A stretch of DNA of 64,000 nucleotides from an uncultured Planctomycetia bacterium (GCA_937871505.1 CALMPF010000018.1:1-64000), one strand, 5' to 3'; positions 1 to 8,955 are shown, numbered from the stretch's first letter. Notes: a model not told the origin generated them from the letters alone. Program-made: numbers and translations.

Positions 1-1293
1 GGGGGCGGGCGACGGGTGCCGCCGCCTTGCCGGCGGGCGGGGGGCGGGCCCCGGGGGAGGGGCGGGGGGCGGGGGGGGGCCCCCGCCCCCGGCGGGGGCC
101 GCCCGCCGCAAGGGCGCGGCGCCCGCATCGGACTCGAGCCGTCGCTCCGGCGGAACCGCCTCGCGACGGCGGAGCGCTTCGATCATGCGGTCGAAGGACC
201 CGATCAGGGTGCCCAGCTCGTCGTCACGCGGCGGCGGGAGCGCGATGTCGAGGTTGCCGCGCCCGACCGCCTCCGCCGCCCCCGCGAGGTGCTCGATCGG
301 GCGGGTCAGGCGCCGGGCGGCAAGCCAGACACAGGCGCCGATGACGACCAGCGATGCCAGCAGCGAGGGCATCGCGAGGTTCATCTGCCGCTTCGGCCCG
401 GCCAGGCGTGCGCTCTCGGGCACCACGACCGCGAGCGACCAGCCCGCCATGGGCACCGGCGCGACCACGAACCAGGCGCGGCCGTCGCCTTCGAGGGCGT
501 CGAGTCTCACGATTCCCCGCCGGCCGTGACGGAGCAGGTTCGCCACCGCCGCAAGATCCGAGCGTCCGATCGACGCGGCGTACTCGTCGAAGTGCATCGC
601 GGCGCTTCCCGGAGCGAGGCCATCGATCACGCGCCCGCTGCGGCTGAGCAGCATGAAGCGGGCGGACTCGAAGCGATCGAGCTCGATCCGGCGGCGAAGC
701 TCGTCGACGGCGACATCGACGGTCGCGACGCCGATCGGGGCTCCATCGCGCAGGATCGGCACGGCGAACGTGCACATCAGGGTCTCGCCCGCATCGGTGT
801 CGAAGTAGGGCTCCGTCCACGCGGCGCGGCCCGTCGCCATCGGGCGTGCGTACCACTCCCACGCCTCGTCGGTGTAGTCGTAGGAGTCGCCGCCGATGTC
901 GATGGCGACAAGCTCGGATCCCCTTCTAAACACGTACGGTGCGACGAGGCGCCGCCGCGGATCGAGCCCGAAGGGCTCGAAGGCGACGCACGCTCCGTAG
1001 ATCAGCCGATCGCTCTCGACCGTTCGGCGGAGGATCTCCGCGAGCTGCGACTCCTCGATCTGCGGGACGACCGCGACCGCGACCGCCGTCGCGCGGGCCA
1101 TGGAAGCCGCCGAGGCGAGCTGAGCGTCAAGCTGGGCCGCGATCGAGGAGGTGAGCCGCTGCGTGCGCGCCTCGAACTCCGATTCATGCCGCAGCGCCGT
1201 CGAGCGGTACGCCGTCAGCGCCAAGGCGACCGCCACGCCGACGAGCGGGACGACGGCGACCAGCGGGAGCTTCCAGCGAAGGGAGAGACGCAT
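1..1293 (-). CDS. Cache/HAMP transmembrane sensor protein, C-terminus cut by window edge
   Basis: Partial gene read leftward from ATG at 1293; 431 codons lie in the window with no stop. The N-terminus MRLSLRWKLPLVAVVPLVG has a membrane segment. A roughly 260-residue periplasmic double-Cache-like region follows, with the pattern YDYTDEAWEWYARP...WTEPYFD typical of ligand-binding dCache domains. A second membrane helix (LLASLVVIGACVWLAA) leads into a HAMP linker containing LTRPIEHLAGAAEAVGRGNLD. The output domain is outside the window, so it could be a kinase, PP2C-type phosphatase, cyclase or chemoreceptor. The last 120 bases at the left edge become extremely G/C-rich and their translation is low complexity (Ala/Gly/Pro), which may be a real linker or poor sequence at a contig end. 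Confidence 0.75.
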   Translation of the reverse strand, partial: MRLSLRWKLPLVAVVPLVGVAVALALTAYRSTALRHESEFEARTQRLTSSIAAQLDAQLASAASMARATAVAVAVVPQIEESQLAEILRRTVESDRLIYGACVAFEPFGLDPRRRLVAPYVFRRGSELVAIDIGGDSYDYTDEAWEWYARPMATGRAAWTEPYFDTDAGETLMCTFAVPILRDGAPIGVATVDVAVDELRRRIELDRFESARFMLLSRSGRVIDGLAPGSAAMHFDEYAASIGRSDLAAVANLLRHGRRGIVRLDALEGDGRAWFVVAPVPMAGWSLAVVVPESARLAGPKRQMNLAMPSLLASLVVIGACVWLAARRLTRPIEHLAGAAEAVGRGNLDIALPPPRDDELGTLIGSFDRMIEALRRREAVPPERRLESDAGAAPLRRAAPAGGGGPPPPPAPPPGPAPRPPARRRHPSPAP

Positions 1294-1928
1294 GTCGGAC
1301 GGGTGACAGAGTCGATGACGAGGTTCAGTGGGTCAGGCGCATCCGGACCGGGTGAGCACGGGCGATTCGCTTCGACGCCAGGCCGGTGGCTTCGGATCTC
1401 GCTGAGAGCCGCGGATGGCGTCGGCCCGGCGCTCCAGCGCCCCTTGCACTCCAGCGCCCCTTGTCTCCTGCTGCGGCGTCCGGAAGCGCCGCTCCGCTGC
1501 GTCGAAGCTCGCAGCTCGTTTCATCGATCGGGGCTTTGTGGCCCGCAGAGGGGCCACCGGCGCCCGATCTGCTTCGCTTCTCCTTGCGGAACATCCGCTT
1601 CCGACCCGCCTCGCGACGGAGGCAACGGGCGCCGGAGTGCTCGCCTCCCGCTGTGGTCGCCCCGCGCGGCGTCTCACGGCTTCAGGGCGCGCGTTCCTCA
1701 CGTCTCTCGCGGTGGCGCTCCGTCGATTCCGGATGTTCACCCCGGCACTCAGCCGAGTCCGAAAACCGGGGGGCTTTCGGGCGGTCGGCACCGTCGTCCT
1801 TTCGCGGCCGGGACCGGTGCGGTTGCCGCCCTGCGTTGTCGGAGCGCTTTCGGCAAGGCGGCCCAGTCGTCTCAATCGGGGGGGCGGCACGATGCGTCGG
1901 AGGCGGCCGCTCGGCTGCTGAGCGGACC
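1294..1928. other. Intergenic stretch without a supported gene
   Basis: Open frames here on both strands have arginine/serine/proline-rich translations with no recognisable domain and no ribosome-binding site, as expected from high GC. The only recognisable content is a dispersed repeat copy at 1447-1535, listed separately. Confidence 0.6.
1447..1535. repeat. Dispersed intergenic repeat, copy 1
   Basis: About 89 bases closely match 57820-57909; both start with CACTCCAGCGCCCCTTGTCT and run to the ATCGAT-containing end with scattered substitutions. In this copy the first 14 bases (CTCCAGCGCCCCTT) are also present once more just upstream at 1432-1445. It lies between genes in both places. The small translated frames it produces are not convincing proteins. 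Confidence 0.8.
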
Positions 1929-2969
1929 TCACTCCGAGTCGAAGAGCGCTTCCGATCCCTCGGGCCGACGGAGAGGAACGCCGATGTATGCCGCCCCTGC
2001 CGCCGTCAGCCGCCGACCCTGCCGCGTGCGCGCGAGAAAGCCGCTCTGGAGCAGGTAGGGCTCGACGAGGTCCTCGAGCGTCTGGGCGTCGTCTCCCATC
2101 GTCGCCGCGACGGCCTCGAGGCCGACGGGTCCGCCTTCGTAGGTGGTCGCGATCGTCCGGAGGTAGCGCCGGTCGAGTTCGTCCAGTCCGAGCCCGTCGA
2201 CGCCCTCCAGAGCGAGCGCCGACTCCACGACCGCGGCGGTCGGCAGACCTTCGTGTCGCACCTGCGCGAAGTCGCGGACGCGCCGCAGGAGCCGCAGGCA
2301 GACGCGCGGCGTCCCGCGGCTTCGATCGGCGATGGCGACGACCGCCTCCTCGGGAAGACTCGGCATCCCCATGAGCGAGGCGGCGCGGACGAGGATCGCC
2401 CGGAGGTCCTCGGGCGGGTAGAACTGAAGATGGTGCGCGATGCCGAAGCGGCTGCGCAGCGCCTGCGTGAGCAGGCCCGCACGGGTCGTGGCGCCGATGA
2501 GCGTGAAGGGCTTCAGGTGGATCGTGATGACCCGCGCGTGCATTCCGCTGTCGACGGTGAAGTCCACCTTGAAGTCCTCCATCGCCGGGTAGATGTACTC
2601 CTCGACGGCGGCAGGCAGCCGATGGATCTCATCGATGAAGAGCACGTCGCCCGGCTGAAGCTTGGTGAGCGTGCCGACGAGATCGCCCGCCTTGGTCAGC
2701 GCGGGGCCGCTCGTGACGTAGGCGCGGGTGCCCATCTCTGCGGCGATCACGTGGGCGAGCGTGGTCTTGCCGAGACCCGGAGGGCCGTGCAGGAGCACGT
2801 GCTCCATCGGGTCGCGGCGCTGCCGCGCCGCGGCGAGGGCGATCTCAAGCCGCTCGACCAGTCGTCGCTGGCCGACATACTCCGCGAGCCGCACCGGGCG
2901 CATCGCGCCGGTGGCGGGCTCGTCGTCATGCTGCTGCGCCTCGGCCGAGATGATCCGCTCGCGGGCCAC
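1929..2969 (-). CDS. ruvB: Holliday junction branch-migration helicase RuvB
   Basis: RuvB is the AAA+ motor of the RuvABC resolvasome and drives branch migration during recombination repair. From GTG at 2969 the product is 346 residues, the usual RuvB length. It begins VARERIISAEAQQHDDEP, matching the conserved family N-terminus, so this start is preferred over the open frame extending to 3161. Visible motifs are Walker A GPPGLGKTT, Walker B FIDEIHRL, sensor-1 GATTRAG, an arginine finger in LRSRFG, sensor-2 GTPRVCLRLLRR and the C-terminal winged helix with ATTYEGGPVGLEA and EPYLLQSGFLARTRQGR. It lies downstream of the HAD gene on the same strand with a gap of about 190 bases. No ruvA or ruvC is in the window. 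Confidence 0.95.
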   Translation of the reverse strand: MARERIISAEAQQHDDEPATGAMRPVRLAEYVGQRRLVERLEIALAAARQRRDPMEHVLLHGPPGLGKTTLAHVIAAEMGTRAYVTSGPALTKAGDLVGTLTKLQPGDVLFIDEIHRLPAAVEEYIYPAMEDFKVDFTVDSGMHARVITIHLKPFTLIGATTRAGLLTQALRSRFGIAHHLQFYPPEDLRAILVRAASLMGMPSLPEEAVVAIADRSRGTPRVCLRLLRRVRDFAQVRHEGLPTAAVVESALALEGVDGLGLDELDRRYLRTIATTYEGGPVGLEAVAATMGDDAQTLEDLVEPYLLQSGFLARTRQGRRLTAAGAAYIGVPLRRPEGSEALFDSE

Positions 2970-3157
2970 GAGGCGCGATCGTAGTTCCTCTGCGTCCCGC
3001 CGAGCTTCGCTCCCGGAACCGGGCGCCGGAGGCTGAAGCGCCGAAGCGGATGCGGCGTCGCGTGGCGCCGAGCATCCGGAGCATGCGCCCGCGAGCGGGT
3101 CGGGTGCCCGCGACGGGGTCGCGCGAGCCGGGAGGGGTGGCGATGAGGGCGAAGGTC

Positions 3158-3925
3158 TCACGCCGATGCGTGCACCTCGCCGCGCTGCTCCGGCTGCGCC
3201 TGCTCCAGCGCGGCCGCGAGGCGCTCGACGGGGTCAAGGCGATCAAGCACCTCGGCCGCTCCGGCGGCGCGCAGCCGCCGGGCCACGTCGCCGGAGCCGA
3301 CGCCGACGAAGCCGATTCCCAGCCGCCGTGCCGCGCGGAGGTCCCATGGTCCATCGCCGACGTAGACGACCCTTGGCGCCATCGGCGCCGGTTTCGCAAG
3401 GTGATCGGCCGCGGCCGCCTCCGGCGTCGCCGCGAGCGCTCGTCTGATCGCGGTCTCGATGATCCCCTCGCGCGAGCGGCAGTCGTCGGCGAACGCGGCC
3501 GGCACGTCGCTCACGTCGATCCCGGCGACGGAGAGCTTCAGAAGCGCCGAGCGGCGCCAGCCACCCGTGGCGATGGCGGACATCCAGCCGTGGCGGACAA
3601 GGCCGGCGATCGCATCTGCGGCGCCGGGCGTCGGAGAGAAGCGCTCCGGGGTTTGCCGGGCCGCGCGCTCGAGCAGCTCGACGAATCGGCTGCGGTGAAG
3701 CTCGGCGTCGGCGTCGGTCGACGGGCGCCCGAGCCGCTCGCGGATCAGGTCGTCGAGGATCGCCCCGTCGGTCGAATGCGAGTAGGTTCCCCAGTCCGTC
3801 GAGATTCCGCCGATGGCGAAGCGTTCCTGGAGCGCAGCGGCGTAGCACTCGTCGTCGACTCCGGAGGTCCGCAGAAGCGTGCCGTCGATGTCGAAGATCG
3901 CCAGGTTCTGGCAGAGCGGGTTCAT
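3158..3925 (-). CDS. HAD-superfamily hydrolase (phosphoglycolate-phosphatase-like)
   Basis: The 255-residue protein begins MNPLCQNLAIFDIDGTLLRT, giving HAD motif I DxDGT. It has motif II in SAIATGGWRRSALL and motif IV in VVYVGDGPWDLRAA, with an alpha-helical cap between motifs I and II. This fits Gph-like small-molecule phosphatases; the substrate cannot be told from sequence. The ATG at 3925 overlaps the TGA of the upstream EVE gene as ATGA, so the two are probably translationally coupled. A longer open frame reaching 4447 is the antisense or shifted reading of the EVE gene and is not used. Confidence 0.85.
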   Translation of the reverse strand: MNPLCQNLAIFDIDGTLLRTSGVDDECYAAALQERFAIGGISTDWGTYSHSTDGAILDDLIRERLGRPSTDADAELHRSRFVELLERAARQTPERFSPTPGAADAIAGLVRHGWMSAIATGGWRRSALLKLSVAGIDVSDVPAAFADDCRSREGIIETAIRRALAATPEAAAADHLAKPAPMAPRVVYVGDGPWDLRAARRLGIGFVGVGSGDVARRLRAAGAAEVLDRLDPVERLAAALEQAQPEQRGEVHASA

Positions 3926-4467
3926 CGACGCTTTGGCGAGCGGGCGGCCTTCGCGGCTCCGCCCCGCGGCTTCGGGATCTTCTTTCGTGCAGCGGCGGGC
4001 GAGCGACCGAGCGCGCAGACCCGCTCGAAGTGGGCCCCTTCCACTGGCATCACGGAGAGGCGCTGCCCGGGGCGGAGCAGCAGCATCCCCGCCAGCGCCG
4101 GTTCCGCCTTGAGCCGTGCGAGCGCGACGATCTCCGGGAAGCGCTCGACGAAGGCGAGGTCGACCATCACCCACGCCGGATCCTCGCGCGAGCTCTTCGG
4201 GTCGTAGTGCTGGTGGCCCCGGTCGAACGCGGTGTGGTCGACGTAGGCGCCGCGGACCACCTTGGCGATTCCCGCGACACCTGAGGGGTCGCCGTTGGAG
4301 TGATGAAAGAGCACCAGGTCGCCGACGCTCATCTCGTCGCGCAGGAAGTTCCGCGCCTGGTAGTTCCGCACACCGTCCCAGCATGTCGATCCGTCGCGGG
4401 CGAGGTCGTCGATCGAGTAGCACTTCGCTTCGGACTTGACGAGCCAATGTCTGGGCATGCGGGGCAT
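3922..4467 (-). CDS. EVE domain protein (YTH/PUA-related modified-base binder)
   Basis: The 181-residue product (MPRMPRHWLVKSEAKCYSID) matches the EVE domain: W-L-V-K-SE near the start, CWDGVRNYQARNFLRDEMSVGD, VLFHHSN, GIAKVV, and DPAWVMVDL. EVE proteins are PUA-like folds implicated in recognising modified bases in DNA or RNA; the ligand here is unknown. After about residue 150 the protein ends in a basic Ala/Lys/Arg tail. Two in-frame ATGs at 4467 and 4458 are possible starts and neither has a strong ribosome site. It is the first gene of a two-gene unit with the HAD phosphatase. Confidence 0.88.
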   Translation of the reverse strand: MPRMPRHWLVKSEAKCYSIDDLARDGSTCWDGVRNYQARNFLRDEMSVGDLVLFHHSNGDPSGVAGIAKVVRGAYVDHTAFDRGHQHYDPKSSREDPAWVMVDLAFVERFPEIVALARLKAEPALAGMLLLRPGQRLSVMPVEGAHFERVCALGRSPAAARKKIPKPRGGAAKAARSPKRR

Positions 4468-4508
4468 ACGCAGGATCGTACAGGCGGCGCTGGGCGGAAC
4501 CGCGCGGC

Positions 4509-6014
4509 TCAGCGAACGCGGATCGTGAGCGACGCCGGTTCGCCGCGGCGCTCGAACTCGATCGGGATCACGTCGGTCTCCGCCGCCGCATACGCGGCCT
4601 GTTCGAACTCGTCGACGGTGGCGACGGGCCGCCCGGCGACGCGGAGCACGACATCGCCGGGGCGCAGCCCGGCGCGCGACGCGGCAGAGTCCCAGGCGAT
4701 CTCCACGACGACGACACCCTCGGTCGCGGTCGCGCCGGCGCGCTGGGCGAGCTCGCGCGTCAGCTGAGCCAGCCGCAGCCCGAGGGCCTGCTGCGCTTCG
4801 CGGCCGGTGATGAACCGGGTGCGCGGATCGACGGTTCGGTCGGCGAGCTTGGCATCGAGGGCAAGCGCCCTCCCCGCGCGGAAGAGCTCGACCGAGACCC
4901 TCTGTTCGGGGCGGAGTTCGCCGACGATGCGCCCGACTGCGTCGGGGTCCGCAGTCGGGCGTCCGGCGATGGCGACGATGATGTCGCCCGGCCTGACTCC
5001 GGCGCGGTGCGCCGGTCCGTCGACTGCGATCGCGTCCACCCGCACGCCTGCGCGCGGCGCGATGACGCCGTTCCGATTTCCGAGCGTCTCGGGGTTTCCG
5101 GGGTTTCCGGGGTTTCCGGGGTTTCCGGGGTTTCCGGGGTTTCCGGGGCTTCCGGGGGCGGCGGGCACAGGTGTGGTCACCACGCCGAGCCACCCGCGGG
5201 CGACGACGCCGTCGCTGATCAGGCTTTCCGCGATCGTTCGGACCATCGCGGCGGGGATCGCGAAGCCGATCCCGAGCGAGCCGCCGGTCCTCGTGGTGAT
5301 GCCCGCGTTGATTCCGACGACCTCGCCGTCGAGGTTCACCAGCGGGCCGCCGCTGTTGCCGGGGTTGATCGCCGCGTCGGTCTGGATGTAGTTCTCGTAG
5401 CGGGCGAGCCCGACGCCGGCGCGGCCCTTTGCGCTGACGATCCCCGCGGTGACGCTCTGCTCGAGTCCGAACGGGTTTCCGAGGGCGAGCACCCACTCGC
5501 CGACATCGAGGGCGTCGGAGTCGCCGAGCTTGGCTGGAACGAGATCCGGCGCTTCGATGCGGATCACCGCAAGATCGGTGTCCGGGTCGACGCCCACGGG
5601 GATCGCGGCGAACTCCCGTCCGTCGGCGAGTCGGACGAGCAGCTCGTCCGCGCCGTCGATGACGTGGTTGTTCGTGACGATGTGTCCGGAGGCGGTGAGG
5701 ATGACGCCGCTCCCCGCGCCGCGCCGCTCGCGCGGCGGCGCCTGCCGGAGCAGGCCGCGGCGCAGGAGCATCTCGTCGCGCGGCGAGAGCGCCGTGGGCT
5801 CGCGGTTGATCGTGCCGATGAAGACCACCGATGGCTGCACGGTTCGCGCCACGTGCTTGAAGGCCGCGGAGAGCGCACGGGCGTGGGCGACCTGCTCGCG
5901 GACGGTTGCGTCGTCGCTCTCCGGGGCGGCGGCGGTCGCGGGCGGCGCGCCGAGTCCTGCGAGCAGGGCGAGGAGGCCGAATCGGACGAGGGGGCTGGAG
6001 CGTCTGGTGCGCAT
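4509..6014 (-). CDS. DegP/HtrA-type periplasmic serine protease with two PDZ domains
   Basis: The 501-residue protein has a signal peptide (about residues 1-30, ending ATAAAP) and a trypsin-like domain. The catalytic triad is H117 (TNNHVIDG), D147 (DTDLAVI) and S221 (INPGNSGGPLV). PDZ1 runs from about 275 with GWLGVV, and PDZ2 lies in the last 100 residues with AGLRPGDVVLRVAGRPV. It should degrade or refold misfolded envelope proteins. Odd feature: seven 9-base repeats place a (Gly-Asn-Pro)n insert at about residues 290-308 in the first PDZ domain; family members normally have a short loop there. The start ATG at 6014 gives a normal signal peptide. Confidence 0.93.
   Translation of the reverse strand: MRTRRSSPLVRFGLLALLAGLGAPPATAAAPESDDATVREQVAHARALSAAFKHVARTVQPSVVFIGTINREPTALSPRDEMLLRRGLLRQAPPRERRGAGSGVILTASGHIVTNNHVIDGADELLVRLADGREFAAIPVGVDPDTDLAVIRIEAPDLVPAKLGDSDALDVGEWVLALGNPFGLEQSVTAGIVSAKGRAGVGLARYENYIQTDAAINPGNSGGPLVNLDGEVVGINAGITTRTGGSLGIGFAIPAAMVRTIAESLISDGVVARGWLGVVTTPVPAAPGSPGNPGNPGNPGNPGNPGNPETLGNRNGVIAPRAGVRVDAIAVDGPAHRAGVRPGDIIVAIAGRPTADPDAVGRIVGELRPEQRVSVELFRAGRALALDAKLADRTVDPRTRFITGREAQQALGLRLAQLTRELAQRAGATATEGVVVVEIAWDSAASRAGLRPGDVVLRVAGRPVATVDEFEQAAYAAAETDVIPIEFERRGEPASLTIRVR
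5091..5153. repeat. 9-base minisatellite coding (GNP)n inside the HtrA gene
   Basis: Six perfect GGGGTTTCC units are followed by one GGGGCTTCC unit. In the gene (minus strand) they encode Gly-Asn-Pro repeats. The plus (template) strand has seven four-G runs spaced by 5 bases and could form a G-quadruplex. Copy number could change without breaking frame because the unit is 9 bases. Confidence 0.95.
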
Positions 6015-6076
6015 CGGGCGCGATGCTACGGATCGACCCGTTCTGGGGCGCTGCGGAGCGCACGCGGAGGAGAACG

Positions 6077-6107
6077 AAAAAGGCCCCCCGCCGGTTGGCG
6101 GGGGGCC
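6077..6107 (-). terminator. Rho-independent terminator of the pseudopilin gene
   Basis: On the minus strand an 11-base-pair perfect stem (GGCCCCCCGCC / GGCGGGGGGCC) with a 4-base loop is followed by TTTTT. It lies about 45 bases past the stop of the pseudopilin gene at 6153 and before the HtrA start. Confidence 0.85.
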
Positions 6108-6152
6108 GATGGTCGATCGCTGAGACTCGATGCCGGCAGGTCCGGCGCCGAC

Positions 6153-7271
6153 TCACTTCACGCCGATGATGTCACGGCCGAGGATGCCCTCGAGCGTGAG
6201 GATGTGGAAGCTGGTGTTGACGATGAAGTCATACCGCTGTCCGTAGAAGTAGCCATTCTGGCCGTACGGGGTGTCGCGGCTCCAGAGTCCGGGGTTCGTG
6301 GGGGAGGCGGCGGCGCCGCCGCGGGCGCGGCTGTCGGCGTCCATCGCATCGCCGACGCCGAGGACGCGCACGCTTCCGTCATAGAAGCACGTCACCGGAG
6401 CGGAGTTGAAGCCATGGTTGAAGTACCACGGCGTCTCGCCGCCCGCGAAGAAGTAGTTGACGTCGCTGTTGGGCTTCTGCTGGAGCCAGTGATGCTCAAG
6501 GATGCGGGTCTTGAGGTCGGGGTACTGCGACTGGCTGGAGGTCGGGGAGCGGTATCCGCCCGCGAGCGACGCGGGGTTGGTGTACCAGAGTCCGCTCTGC
6601 TGGTTGCGGCGGAGCACCTCGGGCGCCCACATGCCTGCGGGCGAGAGGCAGTAGCTCGAGAGCCAGAGCTTCGCCGGCGGACCGAGGTCTGCGCCGATGA
6701 CCGTGAACTCGTCGGGCAGCGCGAAGTACTTCTCCGCGAAGCCGAGGATCACGTTGTCCTTCGGGGCGTACCAGACCTTGTCGTAGAACCGGCGCGAGAC
6801 GTACGAGTTGAAGGACTCGACGTTGCTGAGGCGGAAGGTGCCGCGGCCATCGTTCGGAGCGAAGATGATCGGCTGGTAGATCGGGAAGTTGCCGCAGTTG
6901 CCGACGGAGATTCCGCCGCAGCCGAGGAAGTAGCCCCAGATGGTGGGGATCGCGTCGGCATCCCATCCGAGGATGAGCTGCGGCGGGCAGCCGCCCTGGG
7001 CGATGTAGTTCGTGCAGGGGTTGGCGGCGCCGTTCGCGTAGAGGCCGACGTCGTCCGGAATCGCCGTCCACTGACGGTCGTTCCAGTCGGCGGAGTAGGC
7101 CGCATGCGCCGAGGAGAGGTTGCGGACGTTGGCGAGCGACTGCGTCGTCATCGCCGCGTCGCGCGCCTTGCCGATGGCCGGCAGGAGGATTCCCACGAGC
7201 AGCGCGATGATCGAGATGACCACCAGGAGCTCGACGATGGTGAATCCACCACGAGAGAAGCGAGTCTTCAC
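6153..7271 (-). CDS. Prepilin-type N-methylation domain protein (type II pseudopilin-like)
   Basis: GTG at 7271 is chosen because AAGGAGAG lies just upstream and the product starts VKTRFSRGGFTIVELLVVIS. The prepilin peptidase site G/FTIVE is 9-10 residues in, followed by a hydrophobic alpha-1 helix to ILLPAIGKARDAA. The remaining 330 residues are an extracellular domain with YDGSVRVL near the end, the pattern seen in the many large pseudopilin-like proteins of Planctomycetota. Of 372 residues, only the first 60 can be assigned to a family. A role in a type II secretion or surface structure is inferred. No secretion genes are nearby and the gene has its own terminator, so it appears monocistronic. 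Confidence 0.85.
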   Translation of the reverse strand: MKTRFSRGGFTIVELLVVISIIALLVGILLPAIGKARDAAMTTQSLANVRNLSSAHAAYSADWNDRQWTAIPDDVGLYANGAANPCTNYIAQGGCPPQLILGWDADAIPTIWGYFLGCGGISVGNCGNFPIYQPIIFAPNDGRGTFRLSNVESFNSYVSRRFYDKVWYAPKDNVILGFAEKYFALPDEFTVIGADLGPPAKLWLSSYCLSPAGMWAPEVLRRNQQSGLWYTNPASLAGGYRSPTSSQSQYPDLKTRILEHHWLQQKPNSDVNYFFAGGETPWYFNHGFNSAPVTCFYDGSVRVLGVGDAMDADSRARGGAAASPTNPGLWSRDTPYGQNGYFYGQRYDFIVNTSFHILTLEGILGRDIIGVK

Positions 7272-7884
7272 GAGACTCTCCTTTCCGCGGTCCACGGGGG
7301 ACCGCTTGCTGGAAGCCCGCGGGCATCGGTCGACTGACCCTCGCCCGATGCGTCCCGCACTGAGCAGGAACGAGCCGGGCACACTGAACCGCGTGCACGA
7401 GCATCGCACACGCGGGCTCAGATTCCTCGGGCGAACAAGCGCCCACGAAGGTCGCCGACGACACGGCGGGCTTCGATCCACGCGAGCCCAAGACATGACG
7501 GCCGGGCTCGCAACACGTCGTCCTGCGAGCGTTCGCCGCTCCGCAGCCTCCCGAATGACTGGCGGGAGAGGACGGACGACGAGCCGCAGGACGTGGCCGC
7601 TGAGACCAATGTATCCGCAAAGGCGGGCGGTGCAAGATCCGGAGATGTTTGGGATTGCGGAAATTCCCCCGACCGCCGACCTTCTCCGGACCCGATGGGC
7701 CCGCGCCCAGATCCAGATCGGAGCCCGGCGCGAGGATCGTCCACTGGCAGTCCTTCCGACGTCTGCGGCGGCGCGCTCGCGGCGACCACCCGAACAGGCT
7801 CCTGTTCGCCGCGTCCCGGGAGAGGACTGCGGGGGGCGGATCCGGGCGCCGATCGAGGGCGAATCGAAGCGGAATCGCGTCAGA
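7272..7884. other. Long intergenic region upstream of the pseudopilin gene
   Basis: No supported coding region. The stretch separates two leftward genes. A possible minus-strand promoter lies at 7608-7635 (listed). The rest of the open frames have no recognisable content. Confidence 0.55.
7608..7635 (-). promoter_or_regulatory. Possible sigma-70-like promoter for the pseudopilin gene
   Basis: On the minus strand TTGCAC (7635-7630) is separated by 16 bases from TACATT (7613-7608), in the only locally AT-richer patch upstream of the gene. It would imply a leader of about 330 bases, which weakens the call. Confidence 0.3.
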
Positions 7885-8955
7885 TCACAGCAGAACGAGC
7901 TGGGCATCGACGGCGACGCCGTCGCTCGCTGGCGCCTGATCGGCACCGTGCCCTGCCGCCGTCGCGCTCTGCGACTCAAAGCAGGCGGTCCGGTAGCCGG
8001 GTCGAAGCGACCCCGCTGCCCAGCGGCCATCGCGGGCGAGGACGATCAGTCCGACTTGGTGGTGGGGCTCGACCGGGCCGCTCTCGAGGATGCGCCGGAG
8101 CGCGATCTCGACGGCCTCGAGCGGCGAGCGCCCCGACCGGAGGGACTCGACCGCGAGGAAGCTCCCGCAGACGCCCATCACCAGCTCGCCGGTTCCTGTG
8201 GCGGTCGCTGCGCCGACGGCCGGATCGACGTAGAGCCCGTGGCCGGGGATCGGCGAATCGCCGACTCTCCCCGGGCGCTTGAAGGGCGTGCCGCTGGTCG
8301 AGCAGGCGCCCGCGAGCTCCGCCGATGCATCGATGGCGAGGCAGCCGATGGTGTCGTGGTGACGGAAACGGGCTTCGTCGGCGGGGGGTGGCGTGAACTC
8401 GGGCTCGGGCTCGGGCCGTGGCAGACGGGACGAGTCGAAGAGCCGCCCGCCGCCCGGGTCATCGACAGGTCGCGGCGGAGGGCTCTCGGCTCGGGGGGCG
8501 CGGTTCGCGCCATCGCGCGACTGATCGACGACGTGCGGGGCGGTCCGCCAGCGCCGCCACGCCTCGGCGGCCTCCGGTGCAAGCGTCGAGGTGGCGGCGA
8601 AGCCCTCGCTCAGCGCGAAGGCGTCGGCGCCGGTGCCCGCGAGGAGCGCATGCGGCGTCCGTTCCATCACCGCCCGGGCGACGCTCGCGGCGCGGCGCGT
8701 CGATCGCAGCGCGCAGACCGACCCGATGCGCCGCGGAGAGCACATCACGCAGGCGTCGAGCGACACCTCTCCATCGCGGTCCGGCAGTCCTCCATAGCCG
8801 ACGGAGTCGATCCCGGGGTCGTCCTCCGCGTCGATGCACGCCAACTCGACCGCGTCGAGCGCAGCCCCGCCGCGCAGCAGCGACGCCCATGCCCGGCGCC
8901 CGGCGCGAAGCCCGAAGGACCAGGTCGCGAGGAGGATCGGTCGCGCGGCGCCCAT
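7885..8955 (-). CDS. N4-(beta-N-acetylglucosaminyl)-L-asparaginase / isoaspartyl peptidase family (Ntn hydrolase)
   Basis: The 356-residue protein follows the glycosylasparaginase pattern: ATWSFG near the N-terminus, SVGYGGLPDRDGEVSLDA, and the autoproteolysis site HHDTIG with nucleophile Thr at about residue 202. Then come ACSTSGTPFKRPGRVGDSPI, GLYVD and AATATGTGE. The family cleaves itself before the Thr to make alpha and beta chains and hydrolyses GlcNAc-Asn or isoaspartyl bonds. The linker before the Thr (about 150-195) is unusually Pro/Glu-rich. There is no obvious signal peptide. It is divergent to the permease at 9036. Confidence 0.9.
   Translation of the reverse strand: MGAARPILLATWSFGLRAGRRAWASLLRGGAALDAVELACIDAEDDPGIDSVGYGGLPDRDGEVSLDACVMCSPRRIGSVCALRSTRRAASVARAVMERTPHALLAGTGADAFALSEGFAATSTLAPEAAEAWRRWRTAPHVVDQSRDGANRAPRAESPPPRPVDDPGGGRLFDSSRLPRPEPEPEFTPPPADEARFRHHDTIGCLAIDASAELAGACSTSGTPFKRPGRVGDSPIPGHGLYVDPAVGAATATGTGELVMGVCGSFLAVESLRSGRSPLEAVEIALRRILESGPVEPHHQVGLIVLARDGRWAAGSLRPGYRTACFESQSATAAGHGADQAPASDGVAVDAQLVLL

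Noticed and set aside
16-2058. 680-codon plus-strand open frame
   Set aside because: It is antisense to the Cache/HAMP sensor gene; the minus-strand reading has clear domains and this one is Arg/Gly/Asp-rich without motifs.
3158-4447. Long version of the HAD gene with about 174 extra N-terminal codons
   Set aside because: The extra part overlaps the EVE gene in another frame; the HAD motif starts right after ATG 3925, which overlaps the EVE stop.
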